Positions 34,266-41,407 are shown, numbered from the stretch's first letter. The stretch: DNA of 64,000 bases from Magnetococcus marinus MC-1 (GCF_000014865.1 NC_008576.1:3500001-3564000), one strand, 5' to 3'. Notes: generated from the sequence alone by a model not told the origin. Made by a program: numbers and translations.

Positions 34266-35612
34266 TCAGGGGTCCAGATCGATACCGCGCTGGGCGGCGA
34301 TCTCATCAAAACTTTCCCCGCCGGAACCATCCAGGTAGACGATCTTCCCCGTGGCTTGAATGAACCGCTTTACCGCCACATCCACATAGACCGGTGAGAT
34401 CTCCATGGCATGCACCCTCCGCCCAGTCATCTCCCCGGCCATGATCTGGGAACCAGATCCGCTGAAGGGCTCGTAGCAGAGGCCGCCTCGTTCCACATGC
34501 TGACGCATGGGAATGGCGAAACAGTCCAGTGGTTTGGGCGTGGGATGGTCAGGTCGCTCCTCACCGGAGAGCCCACGAATGTCCCAGACGGTGGAAAGGA
34601 ACTCGGCGCCGTTGATCTTGGGCGGCATGTTGCCCTTGATCCAGCCCATCAAGCAGGGCTCGTGCTTCCACAGGTACTTGGAGCGGGTGAGGACACCTTT
34701 CTCCTTGTTCCAGATGATCTGCTGGTGCTGAAAGGCACCCATCTTTTCCCATACCGCTTCCAGCATTGCCTGCCGTTTAGATGCATGCCAGCAGTACCAA
34801 GCCGCGTTGGGCTCAATGGCGTGGTCGATGGCGGCGCGGATAAACCCCTCATAGAGCTCAGGCCCTTGGGAGGAGTCATCCCAAGTCACGCCGTAGCTAT
34901 CCGACCAGTCCTTATTGAGGGATTCCCGCTTACGGCTCTCTTTGGAACCGGGATGATTGGTACCATCGTAATCCACCAGATAGGGAGGATCCGTGGCGAA
35001 GAGGATGGCCCGCTCACCGTTCATCAACCGAATCACATCATCGGGATTGAGGCTGCTACCGCATAGGAGGCGATGCTCCCCAAGGATCCACAGATCCCCG
35101 GTTTTGGAAACCGGGTTGGCTGGAGGCTCAGGAACTACCTCATCGGCCCCCGCAGCAGTCCCACTGCCATCACCATCCATATCATCTGCAAAGCCGTCCA
35201 GCAGGTCCCGCATCTCTTCATCGGTGAATCCCACCAGGGAGAGATTGAATTCATCCTCCTGAAGCCGAGCAAGCTCTGCCGCCAGGATCGACTCATCCCA
35301 GCCACCATCCAGCGCCAGCCTATTGTCCGCCAGGATATAGGCACGGCGCTGAGCATCAGAGAGATGATCCAACACCACAACTGGCACCTGTGCTAGGCCA
35401 ATGCGCTGGGCGGCAGAGAGACGGCAGTGACCGGCAATGATGCCATCCTTACCGTCCACCAGGATGGGGTTGGTAAAGCCAAACTCCACCATGCTGGCCG
35501 CCACCTTGGCGACCTGCTCATCACTGTGGGTACGGGCGTTGCCCGCATAGGGCAACAGCCGATCCGTTGGCCACAGTTCAATCCGTTCGGCCATGGCAGG
35601 GATCTCATTCAT
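34266..35612 (-). CDS. ParB-like domain fused to N4/N6 DNA methyltransferase
   Basis: A 448-residue fusion. Residues 1-120 are a ParB/Srx-like domain (LLPYAGNARTHSDEQVAKVA, GHCRLSAAQRIGLAQVPVVV, RRAYILADNRLAL). The remainder is a beta-class-type methyltransferase with catalytic TDPPYLVDYDG (residues about 220) and the AdoMet-binding FSGSGSQIMAGEMTGRRVHA near the end. Such phage genes commonly lie next to the terminase small subunit, protect phage DNA and may mark packaging. It overlaps the terminase small subunit gene by 8 bp. Confidence 0.9.
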   Translation of the reverse strand: MNEIPAMAERIELWPTDRLLPYAGNARTHSDEQVAKVAASMVEFGFTNPILVDGKDGIIAGHCRLSAAQRIGLAQVPVVVLDHLSDAQRRAYILADNRLALDGGWDESILAAELARLQEDEFNLSLVGFTDEEMRDLLDGFADDMDGDGSGTAAGADEVVPEPPANPVSKTGDLWILGEHRLLCGSSLNPDDVIRLMNGERAILFATDPPYLVDYDGTNHPGSKESRKRESLNKDWSDSYGVTWDDSSQGPELYEGFIRAAIDHAIEPNAAWYCWHASKRQAMLEAVWEKMGAFQHQQIIWNKEKGVLTRSKYLWKHEPCLMGWIKGNMPPKINGAEFLSTVWDIRGLSGEERPDHPTPKPLDCFAIPMRQHVERGGLCYEPFSGSGSQIMAGEMTGRRVHAMEISPVYVDVAVKRFIQATGKIVYLDGSGGESFDEIAAQRGIDLDP

Positions 35613-36156
35613 GCTTCAATTCCTCAAGGGCTTTTCTCAGTTCCTGATCCAACCTCTCCTCAATCACCCCGGCATCATTTTCGGATGCCAGCACGGAGGA
35701 GAGCCGGTGGGGGATGGTAAAGAGCCGATCCCGAACCCGGCGGGCCAGATTGAATGCGGATACCTTCACCTCGTCACTGCTGACCAGCTGTTCCGAGCGC
35801 TCCTCAAAATCCAGTTTGACCAAGCGGGCGCTGTAGGCCTCCCGAATGGCCCGGCTGGTCTGGTAGTCCGGAGCCCCCTGTTTCAGAGGTGGTGACGGTG
35901 GTGTTTGGGATGCGAACCTCTGGGGCGGGTTCGCAGGGGGTGCGTACCCCGGGTTCGCATTGGGGTTCGCAACTTGGCTCGCAGGAGGTTCGCGCTGTTG
36001 AGCGGGGTTGGTGTTCCGTTCCCAGGCCGCGTCTGCTTTGGCCGGATCTACCGTGCCATCCGGCTCCTTGCTGATGCGCCCGGCCTTGATCGCCTTACGT
36101 ACAGCGGCATCAGAGACGCCGCGCAATTTGGCGTACTGCCGAATGGAAACGCCCAT
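35605..36156 (-). CDS. Terminase small subunit, Nu1-like
   Basis: A 183-residue protein with an N-terminal winged-helix of the Nu1 type (MGVSIRQYAKLRGVSDAAVR, KAIKAGRISKEPDGTVDPAK), a low-complexity P/N/A/Q linker (residues about 50-95) and a helical C-terminal oligomerisation/motor-binding part (YSARLVKLDFEERSEQLVSS, RVRDRLFTIPHRLSSVLASE). The subunit recognises the packaging site. The linker DNA carries a tandem array of GGTTCGCA sequences, with more copies just upstream of the gene. Confidence 0.85.
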   Translation of the reverse strand: MGVSIRQYAKLRGVSDAAVRKAIKAGRISKEPDGTVDPAKADAAWERNTNPAQQREPPASQVANPNANPGYAPPANPPQRFASQTPPSPPLKQGAPDYQTSRAIREAYSARLVKLDFEERSEQLVSSDEVKVSAFNLARRVRDRLFTIPHRLSSVLASENDAGVIEERLDQELRKALEELKHE

Positions 36157-36221
36157 TGCGCTCTCATCTATTCCTCAGTGCTGTGGTGGATGGGTGCGAA
36201 CCTAAGTGCGAACCGCGAACC
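35911..36221. repeat. GGTTCGCA repeat array in and before the terminase small-subunit gene
   Basis: The octamer GGTTCGCA (or its complement TGCGAACC) occurs exactly at 35911, 35928, 35952, 35964, 36195 and 36207, with one-base variants at 35976 (GGCTCGCA), 35987 (GGTTCGCG) and 36214 (CGCGAACC). Several neighbours are spaced by 11-12 bp. The clusters lie in the linker region of the terminase small-subunit gene and between it and the HNH gene. Reiterated sites next to the terminase genes are the expected look of a cos/pac recognition region. Confidence 0.75.
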
Positions 36222-36247
36222 CGTTTTTATTACTGTCGCTAGGCAAC

Positions 36248-37126
36248 TCAAGCGCTCACACGGAACCCATCGATTTTACAGCGTTCCAGGTCCCGTGCGA
36301 TTTTTCCAGGGGCCAACAATTGCTTCTGCCAATAGGTCATCAAGGCATTATCTCGATAGGGTTGTGAAAGCGTCTCGACCCAATCCATAAAGGGTGTGGA
36401 TCCTTTTGATCTATTGCACTGGTCACATGCCACAACCAAGTTACTCACACCATGGATACCACCACTTGCAATGGGATCCATATGGTCAAGCGTGCTATTT
36501 GAAGCTATTAAATCCTCACCGCAGTATGGACACTCATCAAACTCTTTCAGCAATGCCATGGCAGACCCTTTCTCCATGGTACCGTCATGTTGATCCATCA
36601 CACGGCTTTGACCACCGCTCCACTGCGATACTCTCTCTGGGTTGTCATGCTTGTAAGCCTGACTACGTACACGTTCATTGGTTCTGAACTCAGGATCTCT
36701 TTGATAGCGAATCCGATATCGATCTGCGACAGATAAACGATGATCCGACCAGGGAGTACCCTTCGACGCATAGAAGGCGTTCAGCCACCAATCTGGAGCT
36801 GTCTGATATACCCAGCGGTTCCAAGCCTCAGTCGCATCCCGTTTGGCATGTCTGGCTTCTTGCCGCTCTAATGCTTCTGCCTGGACCTCGTCAATAGTAT
36901 GATATTGTCGGCCTTTGTTCTCATTGATCCGGCGCCGTTCTGCCTGCCGTTGCACCTTTGTGCGCTTTCTACTCTTAAGCCTGCACCTTTCGAGTTCACA
37001 CTCAGCACAATGCCCACTGATATAAAGTTTCTGCTTGTCTTTGTAGAAACGCGACGGGAAGTCAGCAATGGGCTTATCTTTGCCACACTTTTTACAGACC
37101 TTGCGTGCTGGTTTCTCTTCGTTCAT
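36248..37126 (-). CDS. HNH endonuclease
   Basis: ATG 37126 (MNEEKPARKVCKKCGKDKPI) is the likely start. The 292-residue protein starts with a four-cysteine zinc ribbon (CKKCGKDKP and HCAECELERC), continues with a basic coiled segment, and ends with an HNH domain (CPYCGEDLIASNSTLDHMDP, GVSNLVVACDQCNRSKG). HNH proteins encoded beside terminase genes stimulate cos cleavage by the terminase large subunit in several phages; that role fits here, though a homing-type nuclease is possible. Confidence 0.88.
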   Translation of the reverse strand: MNEEKPARKVCKKCGKDKPIADFPSRFYKDKQKLYISGHCAECELERCRLKSRKRTKVQRQAERRRINENKGRQYHTIDEVQAEALERQEARHAKRDATEAWNRWVYQTAPDWWLNAFYASKGTPWSDHRLSVADRYRIRYQRDPEFRTNERVRSQAYKHDNPERVSQWSGGQSRVMDQHDGTMEKGSAMALLKEFDECPYCGEDLIASNSTLDHMDPIASGGIHGVSNLVVACDQCNRSKGSTPFMDWVETLSQPYRDNALMTYWQKQLLAPGKIARDLERCKIDGFRVSA

Positions 37127-37147
37127 GAGCTTCCCCCAATACAAAAA

Positions 37148-37175
37148 TGCCCCGTAAATTTCTCTACGAGGCCTG
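37148..37175 (-). terminator. Terminator-like hairpin before the HNH gene
   Basis: GCCTCGTA and TACGGGGC pair on the minus strand around an 8-nt loop, followed by ATTTTTG. It would stop minus-strand transcription reaching the HNH gene from the parDE side, implying a local promoter for the packaging genes or an antitermination mechanism. Confidence 0.5.
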
Positions 37176-37230
37176 GATCAGGTTGAACTTGAATGAATCT
37201 GGATATTGGAGACTGTTTCTTGTACCCTAG

Positions 37231-37245
37231 TGTCAAACTTTGACA
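37231..37245 (+). promoter_or_regulatory. Palindromic operator of parDE
   Basis: TGTCAAA-C-TTTGACA is a perfect 7-bp inverted repeat, 12 bp before the antitoxin ATG and overlapping the likely core promoter. ParD-type ribbon-helix-helix antitoxins bind such palindromes to repress their own operon. Confidence 0.7.
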
Positions 37246-37257
37246 TAGGAGGTGTTC

Positions 37258-37509
37258 ATGGCCACCAACGTTAGTTTGACCCCCGAACTGGAATCCTTCG
37301 CCCGCTCTTGTGTCGAGAGCGGTCGTTTCAATAGCGTCAGCGAGGTAGTACGCCAGGCCCTACGTCGCCTTAAAGAGGATGAGGAACGCCGCACCAAGTT
37401 TGATGCCATGCTTGATGCCGTTAAAGAAGAGGCCCAACGTGAAGGGACCTATACGGCAGATCAGGTTCTGGAAGAAATGGATGAAATTATTGATCGTGTT
37501 TCAAAATGA
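37258..37509 (+). CDS. parD: ParD-family antitoxin
   Basis: ATG 37258 follows AGGAGG. The 83-residue protein has an N-terminal ribbon-helix-helix (NVSLTPELESFARSCVESGR, SVSEVVRQALRRLKEDEE) and an acidic C-terminal tail (LEEMDEIIDRVSK) that would wrap the toxin. It overlaps the toxin gene by 4 bp (ATGA). Confidence 0.92.
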   Translation: MATNVSLTPELESFARSCVESGRFNSVSEVVRQALRRLKEDEERRTKFDAMLDAVKEEAQREGTYTADQVLEEMDEIIDRVSK

Positions 37510-37814
37510 AGCCTGCCGTTTTTACTCCTCAAGGACGGCGAGATCTTCAAGGGGCCGCCAAAGATCTTGGAAATGAAAACCCCATGGCTGCTCGAGCGCT
37601 ACGAGAGGCTATTAAAAAGGCAACCCGGCTACTTGGTGAATATCCATTCGCGGGTCAAGAGCGTACCGATATCACTTCCCGCGATGTGAGGTTTTTAGTC
37701 GTCCATGGGTTTGAATATGTGATCGTTTATGACCCCTACCCTTCACCAGCAGAAATTCAACGTGTGCTGCATACCAAACGGGATCTGAATGCCATATTGG
37801 ATGAGGATCGCTAA
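37506..37814 (+). CDS. parE: ParE-family toxin
   Basis: A 102-residue RelE/ParE-superfamily toxin (VFTPQGRRDLQGAAKDLG, FAGQERTDITSRDVRFLVVH, GFEYVIVYDPYP, IQRVLHTKRDL). ParE toxins poison DNA gyrase. The pair is a plus-strand insertion between the packaging and lysis regions and probably stabilises the prophage. Confidence 0.92.
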   Translation: MKPAVFTPQGRRDLQGAAKDLGNENPMAARALREAIKKATRLLGEYPFAGQERTDITSRDVRFLVVHGFEYVIVYDPYPSPAEIQRVLHTKRDLNAILDEDR

Positions 37815-37815
37815 G

Positions 37816-38415
37816 TTAATGGGCTGAAGCCATGGCCTCGGTGATGGCTTCGTTGAAGTTCTTTTGAAAACGCGACTCAACCACACCCTTGACCGTATCC
37901 ATGAATCCAAAGCGGGGCTTGATCTCAACTCGATCCACAAAGCGGTACATCATCTTCAGCTTACGCCCCTTACGACCTCTACGACGCCACACAGCGTGGG
38001 TAGAGGGATCATCATGCAAGGGCGCGATGAAGTGATTGGGCTTCTTCAGCAGAGCACCAGGAAACTTCCCTGGCCGGGTCACGGACTTGGGATTGGGACG
38101 GGCACCATATGGGATGGCCAGCGAATCCCCAGATTGGGAGCGTTTGGCCCCACCGGTCTCCTGGAGTGCCATGAAAGGATCCAGCACCCGAACAGAGGCC
38201 TGCAGATCACTCTTCTTGGCCGGTTTGATCCGGATGCCTTTAGCTACCCATCCGGTGCGGATGGTGAAGCGCTCTGGCAGACGGCGGCGTACCTCTGCTT
38301 GAGCATCTTGTGCTGTGCGGGTCAGAGCTAGGGCGGTGGCGTAGCAAGCCTGTTTGGCTAAGTTGGTCGTAGCCCTATCAACCTGTCCTCTGTTAATTTC
38401 TATATTTAAATCCAT
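37816..38415 (-). CDS. Minor virion protein, gpZ/HK97-gp10-like
   Basis: A 199-residue basic protein (ATTNLAKQACYATALALTRT, AEVRRRLPERFTIRTGWVAK, HAVWRRRGRKGRKLKMMYRF, VKGVVESRFQKNFNEAIT). Pattern and size match phage tail-completion proteins of the lambda gpZ or HK97 gp10 kind. Its position, separated from the other structural genes by packaging genes and parDE, is unusual. It ends only 1 bp after the parE stop codon on the other strand. Confidence 0.65.
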   Translation of the reverse strand: MDLNIEINRGQVDRATTNLAKQACYATALALTRTAQDAQAEVRRRLPERFTIRTGWVAKGIRIKPAKKSDLQASVRVLDPFMALQETGGAKRSQSGDSLAIPYGARPNPKSVTRPGKFPGALLKKPNHFIAPLHDDPSTHAVWRRRGRKGRKLKMMYRFVDRVEIKPRFGFMDTVKGVVESRFQKNFNEAITEAMASAH

Positions 38416-38459
38416 CGCTTCTGAATTTTCTCAAAAAAAAGTTGGTTCTAACCTTGTAT

Positions 38460-39070
38460 TGCTAATACAACGCACCTAGATAGAGCTTACCCTGCAGCGC
38501 GCGTGAGGCCACGTTCCTAGGCCCACATGAGTAATTCGACAGGAACAGGGACTGTTGGCTGGCTGGGCGTGGACATTAATCGAAGGGTCTCCATAGCACC
38601 GCTAGATGTCTGCTCCTACCTCCCTGAATCCATTACGTGTAAAGGGGCTCTGACGGTCCTGACCCACGGCGCTTGCTGGTTTACATAGCCGAGGTTGGAT
38701 CCTGCAGCGTGCGTGAACTCTGTGTACCCAAGCCCATGTATGGAAAGAACGGAGGACCTGTTTATTATAATCTGGATTGGTGAGAAGGCATTTCACCTCA
38801 ACCCACATTCAGTTTTGCCACCGCCTTCTATCAATCCTCAGGTCCAGTAAAACAGATGGGGCTTCCGTGGTCAGAGTCACGGCGTTCGCGGGATCCGAAC
38901 TCTATTTGGTCAACTGTAAGAAGCTGTTAATGTTTAAGGGTCAAGCGCCATGGTGCAACTTCGCTACTCCTTAACTATCGACTTGGGCATCTATCTTTTC
39001 TGTACTGTGCTACTCTTGCTGGGCATATACGGGTAAGGAGAACTAAGAGAACTTTGTAAAAGTCTCTCTG
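38460..39070 (+). ncRNA. Candidate large structured non-coding RNA
   Basis: This stretch encodes no credible protein but folds into a long nested helix series. Pairs seen: 38664-38675 with 38942-38953 (GGCGCTTG/CAAGCGCC core plus 3 more); 38691-38702 with 38891-38902 (12 positions, one mismatch); 38713-38722 with 38872-38880; 38730-38737 with 38856-38864; 38754-38760 with 38839-38845 (GGACCTG/CAGGTCC); 38774-38789 with 38823-38837 (15 bp, one bulge). Further candidates are 38486-38492 with 39031-39037 (CTTACCC/GGGTAAG), closing about 550 nt, and 38513-38518 with 38541-38546. G-U pairs (38696/38897, 38780/38831) favour the plus strand. A 16-nt motif is repeated 210 nt apart (38491 and 38701). 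GOLLD and ROOL RNAs are known precedents of very large phage-borne RNAs; I cannot say whether this belongs to either. Confidence 0.65.
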
Positions 39071-39136
39071 AAGCTGTGTTAATTGGTGCAACGAGGCTTA
39101 CATGGTCGGGCCAGCGGCGACTACGAGATCCAGAAT

Positions 39137-39436
39137 CTATTTGCCGTCACAAATCTCTTCAACCAGATCCACCCGCCCCTCCAGCGCCTTGATGGCTTGG
39201 TCACGCAGGGCAAAGTCGCGGTGAGCATCAGTGGCCCGATAGCGCTCATAGGACGCCTCGTCCACCCGCGCTGCCAGAGCATCCACCCGACCACTGAGGA
39301 TAGCGAGTTCAACACGCATCTGCTCGATGGTGCTCAACTGCCATGCCATCAGTGCAGCGACACCCATGGTCAACACGGTCTGGACATGCCGTTCCAGGCC
39401 ACGACGGCGTTCAACCGTCACTTCTTGTGGGCTCAC
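39137..39436 (-). CDS. Lysis-region protein with membrane helix and coiled coil
   Basis: A 99-residue protein with one hydrophobic segment (TVLTMGVAALMAWQL) followed by a coiled coil (VELAILSGRVDALAARVDEA). It overlaps the holin-like gene by ATGA and lies distal to the endolysin. The architecture fits an inner-membrane spanin or a holin partner, anchored by its N-terminus with the coil outside. Exact role unknown. Confidence 0.65.
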   Translation of the reverse strand: MSPQEVTVERRRGLERHVQTVLTMGVAALMAWQLSTIEQMRVELAILSGRVDALAARVDEASYERYRATDAHRDFALRDQAIKALEGRVDLVEEICDGK

Positions 39437-39621
39437 GAACGATCCCCTTTTTCAGAAATAAACACCGACCCAAGAGCAGCAGCAGCAGCCAGCAATTCGG
39501 TAATAGCGCTGGTCTCCTCTTGGGATAGACCAAACATGGCCAGTAAGATTGCGAAGCCACCCCAAGAGGAGGGCTCACGCACCCGGTTGAGAATGGTGTT
39601 GATCATTTGCTGAATGGGCAT
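39433..39621 (-). CDS. Holin-like small membrane protein
   Basis: A 62-residue protein with a central hydrophobic region (WGGFAILLAMFGLS and AITELLAAAAALGSVFISEK) that can form two short transmembrane helices. It follows the endolysin gene (GGAG ribosome site in the gap), the normal arrangement of a lysis cassette. Assigned by size, hydrophobicity and position. Confidence 0.7.
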   Translation of the reverse strand: MPIQQMINTILNRVREPSSWGGFAILLAMFGLSQEETSAITELLAAAAALGSVFISEKGDRS

Positions 39622-39623
39622 GA

Positions 39624-40016
39624 TTAATAACTCCAGATCGTAGGACGGGGGCGGTTGGTATCGGCTTCCAGAGTATCCAGGTGGAGGAAGCGGGCTTGAT
39701 GAGGGCCTCTTTGCCGAACGCCCACCCCTGTGAATCCGTGGTAAAGGGCCAAGGTCATCAGCTTGTGGGCATCCTCACCGGCAACCTGAATATCCACAGC
39801 CATCCCGGTAGTGTGGGGACCGCTGGGGCCAGTTTTGGAAACGGAGGCGTTATGATTGGGACAACGGTATGCGCTGGTGACGGGCATGGGCTTGTCGTAT
39901 GCCCCCCGCAGATCCTCCAGGCGCTCCATAAATTCTGGGTCCATCTCTTGGGAGCCGCAGCCGCAGTGACATTCAAGCTCTGTGTGACTGAAATGGGGCC
40001 AACTTTGTTCAGACAT
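39624..40016 (-). CDS. M15-family endolysin (D-Ala-D-Ala carboxypeptidase type)
   Basis: ATG 40016 (MSEQSWPHFSHTELECHCGC) is chosen because GGAG lies about 9 nt upstream. The 130-residue protein is a zinc peptidase of the M15_3 type: SAYRCPNHNASVSK, SGPHTTGMAVDIQVAG (zinc His and Asp) and a C-terminal FLHLDT (zinc His). It cleaves peptidoglycan cross-link peptides at lysis. There is no signal peptide, so a holin is needed. Confidence 0.9.
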   Translation of the reverse strand: MSEQSWPHFSHTELECHCGCGSQEMDPEFMERLEDLRGAYDKPMPVTSAYRCPNHNASVSKTGPSGPHTTGMAVDIQVAGEDAHKLMTLALYHGFTGVGVRQRGPHQARFLHLDTLEADTNRPRPTIWSY

Positions 40017-40131
40017 GATCATCTACTCCGCCAACCAGCATGCGTAACATCACCCCGAGGATAGCCACAGCAATCAATCCAAAGATCAATGATGCGATCA
40101 GTGACCCACCCATCAACAGTGATGTACCCAT
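40009..40131 (-). CDS. Very small membrane protein upstream of the endolysin
   Basis: A 40-codon gene on the minus strand with GGGGAGAA upstream of its ATG (40131) and its stop inside the first codons of the endolysin gene. The product is one transmembrane helix (LIASLIFGLIAVAILGVMLR) with a short acidic tail (GVDDHV). Good ribosome site, coupling to the endolysin and hydrophobicity support it as a holin or antiholin component; it is below usual gene-length cut-offs. Confidence 0.65.
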   Translation of the reverse strand: MGTSLLMGGSLIASLIFGLIAVAILGVMLRMLVGGVDDHV

Positions 40132-40145
40132 TCAGATTCTCCCCA

Positions 40146-40179
40146 CAAAAAGCCCGCCTCGAGTTTCCCCGGGCGGGCT
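40146..40179 (-). terminator. Rho-independent terminator of the ancestral endA end
   Basis: On the minus strand AGCCCGCC pairs with GGCGGGCT around a 13-nt loop and is followed by TTTTTG. It precedes the lysis cassette, so late transcription must pass or start after it. A related copy lies at 41654-41687. Confidence 0.75.
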
Positions 40180-40195
40180 AATGTGCAGTGTGCTC
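40171..40195. repeat. 25-bp direct repeat flanking the hemerythrin/STAS cassette (left copy)
   Basis: This sequence is identical over 25 bp to 41679-41703. It includes one arm of the terminator and the sequence just beyond the endA stop. Similarity continues outward into endA coding sequence on both sides, so the two copies are homologous ends of the same gene region, about 1.5 kb apart. Confidence 0.85.
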
Positions 40196-40230
40196 GTATT
40201 AATTGCTGGCCAAAGGAAGTTGCTTTCCCC

Positions 40231-40293
40231 TCAACTCTGATCGATTTGTCGATTCCAGTCACGTTTCCAGTGGTCAATAGGATCTTTTCTATT
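40231..40293 (-). pseudogene. 3' fragment of a second endA copy
   Basis: On the minus strand this reads NRKDPIDHWKRDWNRQIDQS and stops, aligned with the C-terminal part of the endonuclease I gene at 41711 (NREDPVDDWERERNRRIERI). Beyond the stop the DNA continues to match the last codons, the 3' flank and the terminator of that gene. Sequence divergence shows that it is not a fresh duplication. It marks an old junction where the cassette at 40300-41650 entered. Confidence 0.75.
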
Positions 40294-40507
40294 TGCACTT
40301 TTTTTTTGCGGTTCCCCGCACTTCCTCTCAATTAGAGTTCAAGTGAATGGATGTGCGTTAGGGCGTGCCGCATCTGGTAGACATAAAAAAATAAGACCGG
40401 CTGATTGGCCTTGAATAAAGATTCAATACACTTATGTAAGAAAAAATTGATATGATGCGCACTGTTGCCCTATTGCGTTTAGCTCGAAGATCTTAACAGG
40501 TTTCAAA

Positions 40508-41257
40508 ATGTCTGATCTCATTATCCCATGTAAATCTGGCACGCTTAATTTTGAACAAGATTTGAAATTAAACGTCCCTAGCATTGACAAGCAGCACGAA
40601 CAGCTTTTTCTGTTGGCAATTGGGGTTAGTCATGCAATTCAAGCTGGCGCAGACGAAGAAAGCATTAGAGTCAGTGCACTTGAGCTAGAGGCATATGTTC
40701 AAGAACATCTTAGTTTTGAAGAAAGGCTATTAGCCAGCAATAATTATCCTCAGCTCAATAGCCACAAATTAGCCCATTCGCGGTTTGTAAAAACGAACAG
40801 CGAATTGCAAAAGTCATTAGAAAGCTGTTCTGCGGGTACTTGCATTAAGCAGGCACCAAAACTATTTGATATGCTTACAGAGTGGCTAAGCGACCATATT
40901 TTGAGAGTGGATCGCATGGCTGTTGATTTCATGACTTCTAATGAAGTAGCCCCTAAGCCAAGGAATGCTAGGTTTAAGTTATCAGGCCGAGCATTAATCG
41001 AATTTGAGGGAGGGGGGGGCATGACAGGCAGATTAGAAAACATTAGCCAGTCAAGCTTGTTCTTGCATATTCCTCCGCCGATACCTGCTTGGATTAAGGA
41101 AAAAACCAAAGCCAAAATTCAACTCATGCCACTGGATCAGAAAAACAGCCGCCCTTGCACTGTTATACGGATTGAGCCAGAAAGAGGTATCGCCTTAGAG
41201 ATTACTGGCCAACTTTCAACATCTAATATTTACCAAATCGCACAGCAAACTCCATAG
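40508..41257 (+). CDS. Bacteriohemerythrin-PilZ fusion protein
   Basis: A 249-residue protein. Residues 15-140 are a bacteriohemerythrin with the full di-iron ligand set: H30 (SIDKQHEQLF), H67 and E71 (EHLSFEE), H86, H90 (SHKLAHSRF), H130 and D135 (SDHILRVD). Residues 150-245 are PilZ-like (RNARFKLSGRALIEFEGGGG, GRLENISQSSLFLHI, CTVIRIEPERGIALEITG); the usual DxSxxG is NISQSS here, so c-di-GMP binding is doubtful. The protein would sense oxygen and pass the signal to motility or adhesion. It is read against the phage genes between two copies of the endA 3' end, so it is cargo. Confidence 0.85.
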   Translation: MSDLIIPCKSGTLNFEQDLKLNVPSIDKQHEQLFLLAIGVSHAIQAGADEESIRVSALELEAYVQEHLSFEERLLASNNYPQLNSHKLAHSRFVKTNSELQKSLESCSAGTCIKQAPKLFDMLTEWLSDHILRVDRMAVDFMTSNEVAPKPRNARFKLSGRALIEFEGGGGMTGRLENISQSSLFLHIPPPIPAWIKEKTKAKIQLMPLDQKNSRPCTVIRIEPERGIALEITGQLSTSNIYQIAQQTP

Positions 41258-41407
41258 ATGAACGTCCTGATACTTCTGTTGCTCAATCATCTTTGGCAAA
41301 ACTCATTTGTGTGAAAGACTACTACGGATAGCCAAAATCAAGCCTCCTGGGAGTAAGAGAACTTAACACTCACCATCCCTGGAAAGTTATCCGCTTTCAA
41401 CATCAAC

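Noticed and set aside
34410-35066. A 218-codon plus-strand frame opposite the methyltransferase gene
   Set aside because: Antisense shadow of a well-supported gene, with no upstream ribosome site.
38602-38808. Possible 68-residue minus-strand protein inside the structured RNA candidate
   Set aside because: Weak start context, no family, and the nested complementary segments with G-U pairs in plus orientation explain the conservation-like pattern better.
38941-39110. tRNA gene next to the structured RNA candidate
   Set aside because: No cloverleaf with a TTC arm and acceptor stem could be formed.
38416-39136. Group II intron or retron in the gap
   Set aside because: No reverse-transcriptase gene is in the window and I could not find a domain V-like hairpin or intron boundary motifs.
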